In this document: one piece after another, positions 18,626-25,819 of the stretch | Layout of the letters: each line of letters starts with the position of its first letter | Position numbering within the stretch: the stretch's first letter is position 1 | NCBI RefSeq assembly: GCF_001612985.1 | Contig: NZ_BDBM01000064.1 | Location: 1 to 43,737, forward strand | Source of the DNA: Nocardia gamkensis NBRC 108242 | Lineage (GTDB): Bacteria > Actinomycetota > Actinomycetes > Mycobacteriales > Mycobacteriaceae | Direction: 5' to 3' | Length of the DNA: 43,737 nucleotides | Program-made: the position numbers and the translations under genes | The notes under the pieces: generated by a model | Databases searched by the model: none | The model's input: only the letters and a program-made list of their open reading frames with translations | What the model was told of the DNA's origin: nothing

Positions 18626-18787
18626 CGCTCCCCTTTTCCCCTGCTCGGTCCGAAACGGCCCAGATCCCGGTCCGGTTCGGACGTCGAACTATGTGTAGAC
18701 CGGTCCGGGCTCTGCGCGAATGGCCGACTTCATCGGACCGTCCGTTTTCCCAGCACGGATGCTGTTGGCCTGCAGCAACATAGCCGC

Positions 18788-19039
18788 ATGGCCAAGCAAC
18801 AGGGAAGCCTCTCCGCCGCACAAGTCCGAATCCTGCGGACGCTGAGCTGCGGAGGGATGCTCACCGAGCATCAGATCAAGGTGTCGGCCTGCCTCACGGC
18901 GTGGAAGACCCGCCAAGCTCTGGCGAATCTGGCCGGTCGCGAACTCGTCGTGACCGGAGCCCGAAAAGGCCGCTACGAAATCACCCCGCTCGGCCGAACG
19001 ACTCTGGCGACAGAGCCACCCGACAGCCGCCAGGCGTAA
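18788..19039 (+). CDS. Small winged-helix-like protein
   Basis: An 83-residue protein, MAKQQGSLSAAQVRILRTLSCGG with LTEHQIKVSACLTAWKTRQAL, LANLAGRELVVTGARKGRYEI and TPLGRTTLATEPP. The helix-helix-helix-wing order, with the RELVV-KGRYEITPLG wing, resembles small MarR/PadR-like DNA-binding domains. It is divergent from the XRE gene, with 162 bp between starts, and so may belong to the same locus. No exact family is recognised. The start is the ATG at the beginning of this frame's conserved-looking part; upstream codons do not fit. Confidence 0.7.
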   Translation: MAKQQGSLSAAQVRILRTLSCGGMLTEHQIKVSACLTAWKTRQALANLAGRELVVTGARKGRYEITPLGRTTLATEPPDSRQA

Positions 19040-19147
19040 GGCCGCGCAGATCAAGTCAACGGCACAGGGCGGTGAGCATTTCGGCGAAATGCCGCAGCCA
19101 TGTGCCACTCGACATCACCGCCCGGTGGGCGAGGAGGGATACGGAAG

Positions 19148-19507
19148 TTGTTGGGTGCTAACGGCGAGAGCGGCGGGATTGTCTCACCGCCGAGGATCTG
19201 TGGTTCGTCCGACGTAGAGTTGGCACATCGGCTGATGCGGCGGCACCGGGAATGCCGGGTCGATCGGTGCGCGTGGAAGTGGGTCGCCTTCTACACGTTG
19301 GTGCGGCGCGGCCGGATCGTGCCGCAGCAGTCGAGCCCTCGGGAACACGCCCACCGGCGGGGCATCGCCTTCCCCGTCGACCACACCGACCATCCGCCCT
19401 CTCGCGACGACGTGCCGGAGCCCCGGACATTCCAGCAGGTTCTCGAGGGATTGAGCAAGCTCGCCGACGACCTGCGCGCCGGCTCGGGCGACGGCTGCCA
19501 GCGGTGA
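19148..19507 (+). CDS. Conserved-looking small protein next to the XRE locus, unknown function
   Basis: About 119 residues. It includes VELAHRLMRRHRECRVDRCAWKW, AFYTLVRRGRIVPQQSSPRE, HAHRRGIAFPVDHTD and RTFQQVLEGLSKLADDLR. Cys/His/Arg spacing in RHRECRVDRC is notable. GGAGGG sits ~9 nt before a TTG, taken as start; a TTG one codon later and an ATG at 19100 are alternatives. I do not recognise a family with confidence. Proteins of this composition are often seen beside XRE/DUF397 genes in actinomycetes, which is my impression, not a searched result. Confidence 0.6.
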   Translation: MLGANGESGGIVSPPRICGSSDVELAHRLMRRHRECRVDRCAWKWVAFYTLVRRGRIVPQQSSPREHAHRRGIAFPVDHTDHPPSRDDVPEPRTFQQVLEGLSKLADDLRAGSGDGCQR

Positions 19508-19513
19508 GCGAGC

Positions 19514-19816
19514 GTGCTGTCGACCATCGTGACGGTATTCGCCGGTTGCGGCGCGGTGCTGCTCGGCGTGGGGTACGTGTGTTCTGTAGCCAATCAGATC
19601 TGTTGCCGCTCACCCGCGTTGAGGTTCGATGTTGGCTGGTCCCGATCATGCCGGACGGGTCGCTGGACTGCAACAATTAGCTGTCGTTGCCACCGTCGAG
19701 AAGCGACCACCACGTTGCCAGTCGTGGAACCACCAGCAACAGGTAATCCTCTCGGGGAACATGTTTCAGATTTCTGGGCGGGCCGATCATGGCGGCGGCA
19801 GCCTGGCATCCCCTAA
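19514..19816 (+). pseudogene. Truncated membrane ORF fragment
   Basis: A GTG-started frame reads (V)LSTIVTVFAGCGAVLLG followed by VGYVCSVANQ, a convincing transmembrane helix. The sequence then becomes composition-random (ICCRSPALRFDVG onward). This suggests the front of a small membrane protein whose rest is lost. A competing frame opens in a GTGA overlap with the previous gene (19504) and gives a 58-residue, non-hydrophobic product; neither is secure. The rest of 19600-19939 shows no gene. Confidence 0.35.
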
Positions 19817-19939
19817 CGCCGGTTACAAAGCGTTTGGATCTGGATTGCCTGCATGACCTGTGATGCGAAAAGGCTCAACCAGCGCGGATCTCTCGCGTGT
19901 TTTGCTGAATTGTCTGGTTGGTAACGGCTCCGCAGGTAC

Positions 19940-20968
19940 TCACGGATCGGTCGTGGCTTCGCGGGCCGCGTAGGTGGCCGGGGTGAGACCGGTGCGTGCG
20001 CGGAAGAAGCGGCCGAAGTTCGCGGGATCGGTGAAGCCGAGGTGAGCGGCTACAGTCCGGGCGTCCCATCGCGGGCCTTCGAGCAGGCGGCGGGCTTCGA
20101 GCAGGCGGCGCTCGTCGATGAGTTCGCGCACCCCTTTGCCGGTGGCGTCGAGGGTGGCGCGGCTGAGGGTGCGTACCGAGCAGCCGAGTAGCTCGGCGTA
20201 GTCCGTGGCCTGGTGCCGTTCGCGAAAGTGCAGTTCCAGGGCGTCGAGGAACTGTCTGTAGGTGTCACCGCGGCCGGTCCGGACTGTGGCCGCGCTGTCA
20301 GTGGTGATGCCTGGGGAGTTGGCCAGGCGCAGCAGCAGTGCTTCGAGCAGGCTGCGCCGCAGGGCGTGGTGCAGATCGAGCGGGCGGCGCCCGAGTGCGC
20401 GGTGTTCGTCCAGGAGTTGGAATGCGGTCTGTTCGAGCCAGGCAGCGTCCTCGGGATGCGGGTTCAGCACGGCAGGGGCCTCGTGCGCGGTGAGCGGGGC
20501 CAGGAGACGAGCGGCGTCGGGCCTGAGCACGTCGGGCTCGAACAGGATGAAGGGACCGCGGGTGACACCCGGCGGATGCCAGCACAGCACGTGTCCGGGA
20601 CGCACCCATAGCCACTGGCCGGGGGTGACGGTTCGCGTGATGTGGTCCACGTCGTGGCGCAGCACACCCTCGGTGACCAGGACGAGGTAGTGGAAGGTGG
20701 CGCGTCCCGGGCGCGGCGGGTTCCAGGGCCAGTCGTCGTGGTGGGCGAAGAAGTCCTCGATGGTGTTGACCTCGAGGCCGTACGGGGTTCCGACCGGCGG
20801 CTGGAAGCGGTACAGCAGAACCTCGGCCGGTCTGTCGCGCCGTCCCGTTCTGGAGTGTCGCTTGTCGACTATCACGTGTCCGCACCCTACCGCCCAGATT
20901 TCCCGGTGCGGTAGGGACGTGCCGTCGCCGGGGGTCGCGGCGTAGTTCAGACCTGCCGTCCGGGCCAC
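19940..20968 (-). CDS. AraC-family transcriptional regulator
   Basis: Up to 342 residues. An N-terminal cupin-like sensor domain includes FHYLVLVTEGVLRHDVDH, TPGQWLWVRPGHVLCWHPPG and ILFEPDVLRPDAARLLAPLT. The C-terminal double helix-turn-helix (about residues 240-335) has AELLGCSVRTLSRATLDATG (first HTH) and ARTVAAHLGFTDPANFGRFFRARTGLTPATYA, the standard AraC signature. The start is uncertain: the outer GTG (20968) or the GTG at 20875 (VIVDKRHSRTG) are both possible. It lies between the XRE area and a set of redox and uptake-type genes on the other strand and may regulate some of them. Confidence 0.88.
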   Translation of the reverse strand: MARTAGLNYAATPGDGTSLPHREIWAVGCGHVIVDKRHSRTGRRDRPAEVLLYRFQPPVGTPYGLEVNTIEDFFAHHDDWPWNPPRPGRATFHYLVLVTEGVLRHDVDHITRTVTPGQWLWVRPGHVLCWHPPGVTRGPFILFEPDVLRPDAARLLAPLTAHEAPAVLNPHPEDAAWLEQTAFQLLDEHRALGRRPLDLHHALRRSLLEALLLRLANSPGITTDSAATVRTGRGDTYRQFLDALELHFRERHQATDYAELLGCSVRTLSRATLDATGKGVRELIDERRLLEARRLLEGPRWDARTVAAHLGFTDPANFGRFFRARTGLTPATYAAREATTDP

Positions 20969-21219
20969 GACTGGCGGGCACCGAGGAAAGAGTCACCTGG
21001 CGACTGTTAGCTGACCGCTCTGTGTGCCAGTCGATCGGTCGGAACATAAGGAATGATTGAGGAGCTACAGCTATCTCTCAGCAACTCATCTATGGAACCG
21101 CCGGTCTACGACGGAGTACATGCCATGGCCGCTACCGCATAGCTGTTCGAGAACATCGACAGTCCCTAACGGTCAACAGGACACCGAACATCGGTTATCG
21201 ACCAGGAAAGGATCTGATT

Positions 21220-21990
21220 ATGCGTGCGCAACAGTTGCTTTCGGTCGCACAGAAGACGGCGACGCAGTTACCCGGGGCGGTTTCCGAACAGCCGTTCGGC
21301 CCGGATTGGCAGGTGTACAAGGTCGGCGGCAAGGTCTTCATGCTGGTGACCGAGGTTCGTGGCGAGTCGATGGTGATCGTCAAAACCGATCCCGAGGACG
21401 CGATCGCATTGCGCGACCAATTTCGGGAGATTACGCCCGGTTATCACATGAACAAGCGGCACTGGATCACGGTGACCGCTGGTGACGGGATCTCGGCGCG
21501 GCTGGTCCGGGAGCTGGTGACCGACTCCCATCGTCGCGTGGTGTCGGGCCTGCCCGTCGGGGACCGGCCCGCGAACTCCGATCGCCCGGCCCGACGCGGC
21601 CGGACGTCGCGGGGCGGGCTGACGGGGACACGACTGCAGTCGACGGCTCGTCGCACGGCGGGTTCGCTTCGCGGGGTCAGCCATGGGCGGCCGTTCGTGG
21701 AGAAGCTGGACGTGTACAAGGCCGGCGACAAGGTGTTTCTGATCGTCACCGACGATCCCGAGGAGCAGATCATCACCGTCAAGGCCGATCCGGAGCGCGG
21801 ACAGATGCTGCGCAAGCGTTTCCCGTCGGTGACCGACGGCCGTTACCTGGACAAACACCATTGGGTATCGATCGGCACGGGACGCGGTGTCACCCCGGAG
21901 TTGGTGACCGAACTGGTCCACGATTCCTACGACCTGGTCCGCCAAGGCGTACCACGTCAGCGGCGGAAGAAGACACCAGCACGGGTCTGA
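21220..21990 (+). CDS. Double MmcQ/YjbR-like protein
   Basis: A 256-residue protein with two tandem copies of the MmcQ/YjbR (CyaY-like) fold. Copy 1 has QVYKVGGKVFMLVTE, YHMNKRHWITVTAG and LVRELVTDSHRRVV (about residues 1-105). Copy 2 has DVYKAGDKVFLIVTD, RYLDKHHWVSIGTG and LVTELVHDSYDLVRQG (about 140-245). An Arg/Gly/Ser-rich linker (about 108-140) joins them. Most family members have one copy of ~115 residues. The domain is thought to bind DNA or a phosphate ligand; no function is established. AGGAAAGGA lies 9-10 nt before the ATG. The gene stands alone, with 76 bp to the next gene. Confidence 0.85.
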   Translation: MRAQQLLSVAQKTATQLPGAVSEQPFGPDWQVYKVGGKVFMLVTEVRGESMVIVKTDPEDAIALRDQFREITPGYHMNKRHWITVTAGDGISARLVRELVTDSHRRVVSGLPVGDRPANSDRPARRGRTSRGGLTGTRLQSTARRTAGSLRGVSHGRPFVEKLDVYKAGDKVFLIVTDDPEEQIITVKADPERGQMLRKRFPSVTDGRYLDKHHWVSIGTGRGVTPELVTELVHDSYDLVRQGVPRQRRKKTPARV

Positions 21991-22066
21991 CGGACAACAA
22001 CCGATCCCATGAGCAGTCGGGCGCAATTGCGGGAGAGTAAGCAGAGCAAACAGAAGGAGACAGGCG

Positions 22067-22492
22067 ATGCATGTGATGTCGGATCAGGAGTGGATGCAGT
22101 TCGTGACCGACGGAGCGCACACAGGAAAGTTCGCCACGGTCGGTGCGGATGGCACACCGAACATCGCTCCGGTTTGGTTCGTGTTCGACGGGCAGGATTT
22201 CCTGTTCACCACCGGTGCCTCGACGGTGAAGGTCCGCAATCTGCGCCGGAACCCGAGGGCGGCGATCTGTGTCGACGACGACCGGCCGCCGTTCTCCTAT
22301 GTCGAAGTACGCGGGCCGGTGAGCCTGAGCGAGGATCTCGACGAGCTGGTGGACGTCGCGACCCGCGCCGGTGCCCGGTATATGGGGGCGGACAAGGCGG
22401 AGGAGTTCGGGAAGCGCAACGGTGTGCCCGGCGAGGTCGTCGTGCGACTACGGCCAAAGAAGGTGATCGCCTATGGCGGTGTCACCGACTGA
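22067..22492 (+). CDS. PPOX-class F420-dependent oxidoreductase
   Basis: A 141-residue split beta-barrel protein. Seen: WMQFVTDGAHTGKFATVGAD, GTPNIAPVWFVFDGQDFLF, TTGASTVKVRNLRRNPRAAI, CVDDDRPPFSYVEVRGPVSL and RVLRPKKVIAYG-type ending (VVRLRPKKVIAYGGVTD). This is the TIGR03618/PPOX-class pattern known for F420H2- or flavin-dependent reductases. AAGGAGACAGGCG precedes the ATG. The start of a RarA-type remnant overlaps its last codons. Cofactor choice (F420 or FMN) cannot be decided by eye. Confidence 0.88.
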   Translation: MHVMSDQEWMQFVTDGAHTGKFATVGADGTPNIAPVWFVFDGQDFLFTTGASTVKVRNLRRNPRAAICVDDDRPPFSYVEVRGPVSLSEDLDELVDVATRAGARYMGADKAEEFGKRNGVPGEVVVRLRPKKVIAYGGVTD

Positions 22493-22649
22493 GGATTCTC
22501 CGTTGTCGTTGTTTGACGACGGGTCGTCGCGGCCGCTGGCCGACCGTTTGCGCCCACGCCTGCTTGCCGATGTCGTGGGACAGAATCATCTGCTCGACGA
22601 GCAGGGGCGATCGGGCGAATGGTGGCACAGCGTCGCCTGGTCTCGATGA
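22473..22649 (+). pseudogene. N-terminal remnant of a RarA/MgsA-type AAA+ ATPase
   Basis: A 58-codon frame from ATG 22473 (overlapping the PPOX stop) reads LSLFDDGSSRPLADRLRPRL and then LADVVGQNHLL. This is the standard N-terminus of replication-associated recombination protein A (LADRLRPR-x-L-x-VVGQxHLL). The Walker A region is absent: after DEQGRSGEWWHSVAWSR the frame stops. Full-length proteins have ~430-460 residues, so >85% is missing. The normal chromosomal rarA is presumably elsewhere, and this may be an extra copy. Confidence 0.7.
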
Positions 22650-22714
22650 TCCTGCGTGCACGCCAGCCCACACGGCGAGATGTCGCCCGGTGACCATCAA
22701 GTGACTGCCGCATG

Positions 22715-22737
22715 CTGGGGGATTAATCGGTCCCCAG
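22715..22737. promoter_or_regulatory. Dyad upstream of the MDR reductase gene
   Basis: CTGGGG (22715-22720) and CCCCAG (22732-22737) flank an 11-nt centre that itself holds the palindrome GATTAATC. It lies 86 bp before the reductase start and after the RarA remnant. It could be an operator for a dimeric regulator (for example the AraC protein nearby or an outside TetR/MarR) or a weak terminator; there is no T-tract. Confidence 0.4.
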
Positions 22738-22822
22738 GCAAGAATCGAAGAGCGCCACGGCAGGCAACAGGCCGCCGACGTACCGCACGAAACTCTGAAA
22801 CCGCGCCGGAAAGGAATCCGTT

Positions 22823-23845
22823 ATGAGCCATCCCACAGCAGCCGATGCCGCCGCACCGGCGACCATGCGGGCCGTCATCGTCACCCACCCCGGCGGCCTG
22901 GACGCACTTCAGGTCAAGGACGTACCGGTGCCCGCCCGAAGGCCCGGCTGGGTGCGGATCAAGGTGAAGGCGTTCGGCGTGAACGAGTCCGAGGTCACCA
23001 CCCGCAAGGGCGAGTCGGACGCCGTGGTCACCTATCCACGCATCCCAGGCATCGAGGGCGTTGGGACAGTCGACGAGGCCGACGAGGACAGCGGACTACG
23101 CCCCGGCCAACAGGTAGCCACAATGATGGGCGGCATGGGCCGCGCGTACGACGGCGCGTACGCCCAGTACGTCACCGTCCCCGCCGGCCAGGTCATCCCC
23201 TTCGATACCAGCCTGCCGTGGGACGTGGTCGGCGCGCTGCCCGAAATGTTCCAAACCGCCTACGGCTCCCTAACCCGTGGCCTGGACCTCGAGGCCGGGC
23301 AGACACTGCTGATCCGCGGCGGCACCTCCACGGTCGGGCTGAGCGCGGCCACCCTCGCGAAGGACCTCGGCGCCACGGTCATCGCCACCACCCGCAGCGA
23401 AGCGAGGGCCGGGGAACTGCGGGCGGCGGGCGTCGACCACCCCCTCGTCGATAACGGCGCCCTCGCCGATCAGGTGCGCGAGCTGTTCCCGGACGGCGTG
23501 GACGCCGCACTGGAACTGGTGGGCTGTTCGGTCCTCGCCGACACCTTGCGCACGGTCCGCCTCCACGGCACGGTCTGCTTCACCGGAGCCCTGGCGGGCC
23601 AGTGGTCTATCCCGGACTTCACTCCGTTCATGATCCCGTTCGGGGTGCGGCTGACCTCCTACGGCGGCCAGGCCGCCGACCTCCCGGCCGACGCCTTCGC
23701 CCACCAGCTCCAGGCCATCGCGGAGGGGCGCCTCCTGGTCCCGGTCGCGAAGGTCTACCACGGGCTGGAAGAAGTCCGTGACGCCCAGGCCGATCTCGAA
23801 TCCGGCGCCACCCCGGGCAAGCACGTCGTCGTCCTGGACGACTGA
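22823..23845 (+). CDS. Zinc-free MDR-family reductase (quinone oxidoreductase type)
   Basis: A 340-residue protein. The N-terminal GroES-like domain includes RAVIVTHPGGLDALQVKDVP, IKVKAFGVNESEVTTRKGE and YPRIPGIEGVGTVDE. The Rossmann domain has LLIRGGTSTVGLSAATLAKD and LGATVIATTRSEAR. The structural and catalytic zinc ligands of true alcohol dehydrogenases (GHE, CxxC) are missing, so it fits the NADPH:quinone reductase / enoyl-reductase branch. GAAAGGAATCCGTT precedes the ATG. It begins a same-strand set with the SnoaL-like and VOC genes, each with its own AAGGA-type ribosome site. Confidence 0.9.
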   Translation: MSHPTAADAAAPATMRAVIVTHPGGLDALQVKDVPVPARRPGWVRIKVKAFGVNESEVTTRKGESDAVVTYPRIPGIEGVGTVDEADEDSGLRPGQQVATMMGGMGRAYDGAYAQYVTVPAGQVIPFDTSLPWDVVGALPEMFQTAYGSLTRGLDLEAGQTLLIRGGTSTVGLSAATLAKDLGATVIATTRSEARAGELRAAGVDHPLVDNGALADQVRELFPDGVDAALELVGCSVLADTLRTVRLHGTVCFTGALAGQWSIPDFTPFMIPFGVRLTSYGGQAADLPADAFAHQLQAIAEGRLLVPVAKVYHGLEEVRDAQADLESGATPGKHVVVLDD

Positions 23846-23909
23846 CGAAACCCACCACCTCCTGTCAGCGCCGGCCCGAGCCGGCTGCGGGATACACGAA
23901 AGGAAGACC

Positions 23910-24368
23910 ATGTCTACCGTTCCTGACTACGAAGCGAACTACACCAACGAGCAGAAGCAGCTCGCCGAGCATCTCATCGGGCTGGAGAAGAGCGCCCTCG
24001 ATAAGTGGTTCAAGGGCGACGTTTCCGGATACCGCGAGCTGTGGTCGCGCAGGAGCTTCACCTACTTCGACGCCGCACATCCCGAGCGTGTCGAGGGCCA
24101 CGAAGCCATCGACACCTTCCTGGACGGAGTGGACGGCAAGCTCCATGCCGACGAGTACGAAATGCGTAGCCCGCGCGTACAGTTCGGCGACGACACGGCA
24201 CTGCTGACCTACCAGCTGTTCTCGGACACCAACCTCATCGACATGAAGTACAACTGCATCGAGCTCTTCCAGAAGGAAGAGGACTCCCAGTGGCGGGTCA
24301 TCCACTCCACCTGGTCGTTCATTCGCCCGATGGACATGGACTTCGGCTCCGCGAAGAAGATCGTCTGA
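23910..24368 (+). CDS. SnoaL-like / DUF4440-type (NTF2 fold) protein
   Basis: A 152-residue protein. Seen: LEKSALDKWFKGDVSGYREL, SRRSFTYFDAAHPERVEGH, EAIDTFLDGVDGKLHAD, DTALLTYQLFSDTN and the final strand WRVIHSTWSFIRPMDM. This cone-shaped alpha+beta fold occurs in small enzymes and ligand carriers, and no catalytic residue is diagnostic here. AAAGGAAG lies ~6 nt before the ATG. It sits 64 bp after the MDR reductase gene and 222 bp before the VOC gene, which suggests a shared transcript. Confidence 0.8.
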   Translation: MSTVPDYEANYTNEQKQLAEHLIGLEKSALDKWFKGDVSGYRELWSRRSFTYFDAAHPERVEGHEAIDTFLDGVDGKLHADEYEMRSPRVQFGDDTALLTYQLFSDTNLIDMKYNCIELFQKEEDSQWRVIHSTWSFIRPMDMDFGSAKKIV

Positions 24369-24590
24369 GAGCCGTCACCATGCCGCTCCGATGGCGGCGA
24401 TCGCCCTCCGTGCAGCCCCTCCATCGCAACCCCGGTCTCAGCTCGAGCCGCGCCATGTGACCGGAACCTCCACGCCGCACCCCCTCCGCCCCCGCCTGTC
24501 CGAGCTTCACCGGCGTGGCGAGCGGGGCGCGGCCGTCATTATGCCCGGCGACATCGACGCACCCGAATATCCGAACGAAAGGATCCCGTG

Positions 24591-24992
24591 ATGACCGACA
24601 CCGCGACCGACGCCTACAGCTCCTTCACCGTGAACGACCTGGAATCGACCCGCACCTTCTACCAGGACGTACTCGGCCTGCGTATTGAAGACCGGGACGG
24701 AATGCTCTTCATCCACCTCCCCGGCGGCGCGTACACCGTCGCCTACGCCCACCCCGAGCACCAACCTGCACGATTCACCATCCTCAACATCGTCGTCCCC
24801 GACCTGCCCATCGCTGTCGCGGACCTCACCCGGCGCGGCGTGGAATTCGAGCACTACGAGGGAACATCCATACAGATCGACCCGGACGGGATCTACCGCG
24901 CCAAGGGCCCCTGGTTCGCCTGGTTCTACGACCCCTCCGGCAACGTTCTCGCCGTCTGCGAACGCGACGTCCGCCCGTCCGGCACCGCCTGA
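24591..24992 (+). CDS. VOC-superfamily (glyoxalase-fold) protein
   Basis: A 133-residue protein of the vicinal oxygen chelate fold. Seen: SSFTVNDLESTRTFYQDVLG (betaalphabetabetabeta module 1), MLFIHLPGGAYTVAYAH, ARFTILNIVVPDLPIAVADL (module 2) and GPWFAWFYDPSGNVLAVCER. Substrate unknown; such proteins include bleomycin-binding and dioxygenase-like members. The start is the ATG; the GTG directly before it is possible too (AAAGGA, ~6-8 nt upstream). It is followed at once by a UvrA-like ATPase remnant, which recalls frequent VOC-UvrA-paralogue gene pairs in actinomycetes (from memory). Confidence 0.88.
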   Translation: MTDTATDAYSSFTVNDLESTRTFYQDVLGLRIEDRDGMLFIHLPGGAYTVAYAHPEHQPARFTILNIVVPDLPIAVADLTRRGVEFEHYEGTSIQIDPDGIYRAKGPWFAWFYDPSGNVLAVCERDVRPSGTA

Positions 24993-25001
24993 CTCGCATG
25001 A

Positions 25002-25169
25002 CTGCCGCGCCGCGCCCGGGCGCACAACCTCGAGGACGTCGACGTCACGGTGCCGCTGGGCAAGCTGGTGGCGACCGCCGGAGTCTCCGACTCATGCAAG
25101 TCCTCGCTCGCCCTCGGCGTGCTCATCGACTCCGATCGGTACGAAGTCCACGCCGGGGCGGCAGCTTAA
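25002..25169 (+). pseudogene. Remnant of a UvrA-family ATPase
   Basis: A frame without a start codon reads RAHNLEDVDVTVPLGKLVAT, AGVSDSCKSSLALGVL, then runs out into IDSDRYEVHAGAAA and TAA. It matches the N-terminal region of UvrA and its drug-resistance-type paralogues (RAHNLxxVDVxxPxGKLVxxTGVSGSGKSSLAxG). The Walker A motif is altered: GVSGSGKSS has become GVSDSCKSS. The rest of the ~750-950 residue protein is missing. It lies between the VOC gene and the Tn554-like cassette. Confidence 0.75.
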
Positions 25170-25390
25170 TGAATGCGCCGCTCAGGAGATCCGTCCAATC
25201 CTGACCCGCCCCAGCGACTCAACAATCGCGGTCCAGCTCGTGAACGAACCATCGCCCAGCTCGGGCGGGTACGGACGTCCGCACCTGCCTGTTCCGAGCG
25301 ATCTGGAGCGCCGTAGCCGTTGGTCGCCAGTCGATCTCGCGAACATTCGGTAGTGCAAGAATTTAGTACGTGCGTCCCAGAATTGGCGAA

Positions 25391-25819
25391 TCAGCAGGGG
25401 CCGATCACGGCCTGGCGGCGGCGCCGACCAGTGTCGAGGTCGGCAACCGACGCTCTGCTGCTTGCAGCGTCCTTCTCCAGGGCAAGCAAGTTGATTACCG
25501 AAGCGTAGAGCTGCAACTGCTGTTCGAGCTCGGTGCAGTGTGCGCGCAACTCGGCGTGCTCGGCCTTGAGCTTGTCGCATGGACTGGGCTCGGCGGCCGC
25601 GGCCGCCGATTCGGCGTCTTTGACGCGGGCTTGGAACAGTTCTTTGAGGTCGGTGTGCTGGTGGGTGAGGTGCCAGCGGCCGAGACCAGCTTCGACGGCC
25701 AGCTGGGAGACGCTGAGCCGACCGGTGGACCGCAGAGGCTTGCCCGCGAGGAGGCGGTCCATCGCGGCCAGGAGTTGCTTGCGGATCGGATTCTTCTCCG
25801 TCGCGATGGTTGGTGTCAC
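25391..25819 (-). CDS. TnpC-like accessory protein of the Tn554-related cassette (DUF6262 type)
   Basis: A 142-residue, mostly helical protein. The N-terminal region RKQLLAAMDRLLAGKPLRST, GRLSVSQLAVEAGLGRWHLT resembles a small HTH. Then comes a coiled coil (LKAEHAELRAHCTELEQQLQLYASVINLL, about residues 84-112). In Tn554, TnpC (125 aa) accompanies two recombinases and sets efficiency and orientation of transposition; this protein has the same place and size. Its GTG start overlaps the stop of the third recombinase (GTGA, 4 nt). The assignment rests on context and helix pattern more than on motifs. Confidence 0.65.
   Translation of the reverse strand: MTPTIATEKNPIRKQLLAAMDRLLAGKPLRSTGRLSVSQLAVEAGLGRWHLTHQHTDLKELFQARVKDAESAAAAAEPSPCDKLKAEHAELRAHCTELEQQLQLYASVINLLALEKDAASSRASVADLDTGRRRRQAVIGPC

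Noticed and set aside
18648..18682. GTCCGAA...TTCGGAC dyad before the XRE gene as a confirmed operator
   Set aside because: The half-sites are 21 nt apart and short for this GC content, so it was mentioned only as a possibility.
25170..25390. Search for inverted or direct repeats marking the ends of the Tn554-like element, against 31280-31340
   Set aside because: No convincing match was seen by eye; such elements usually have none.
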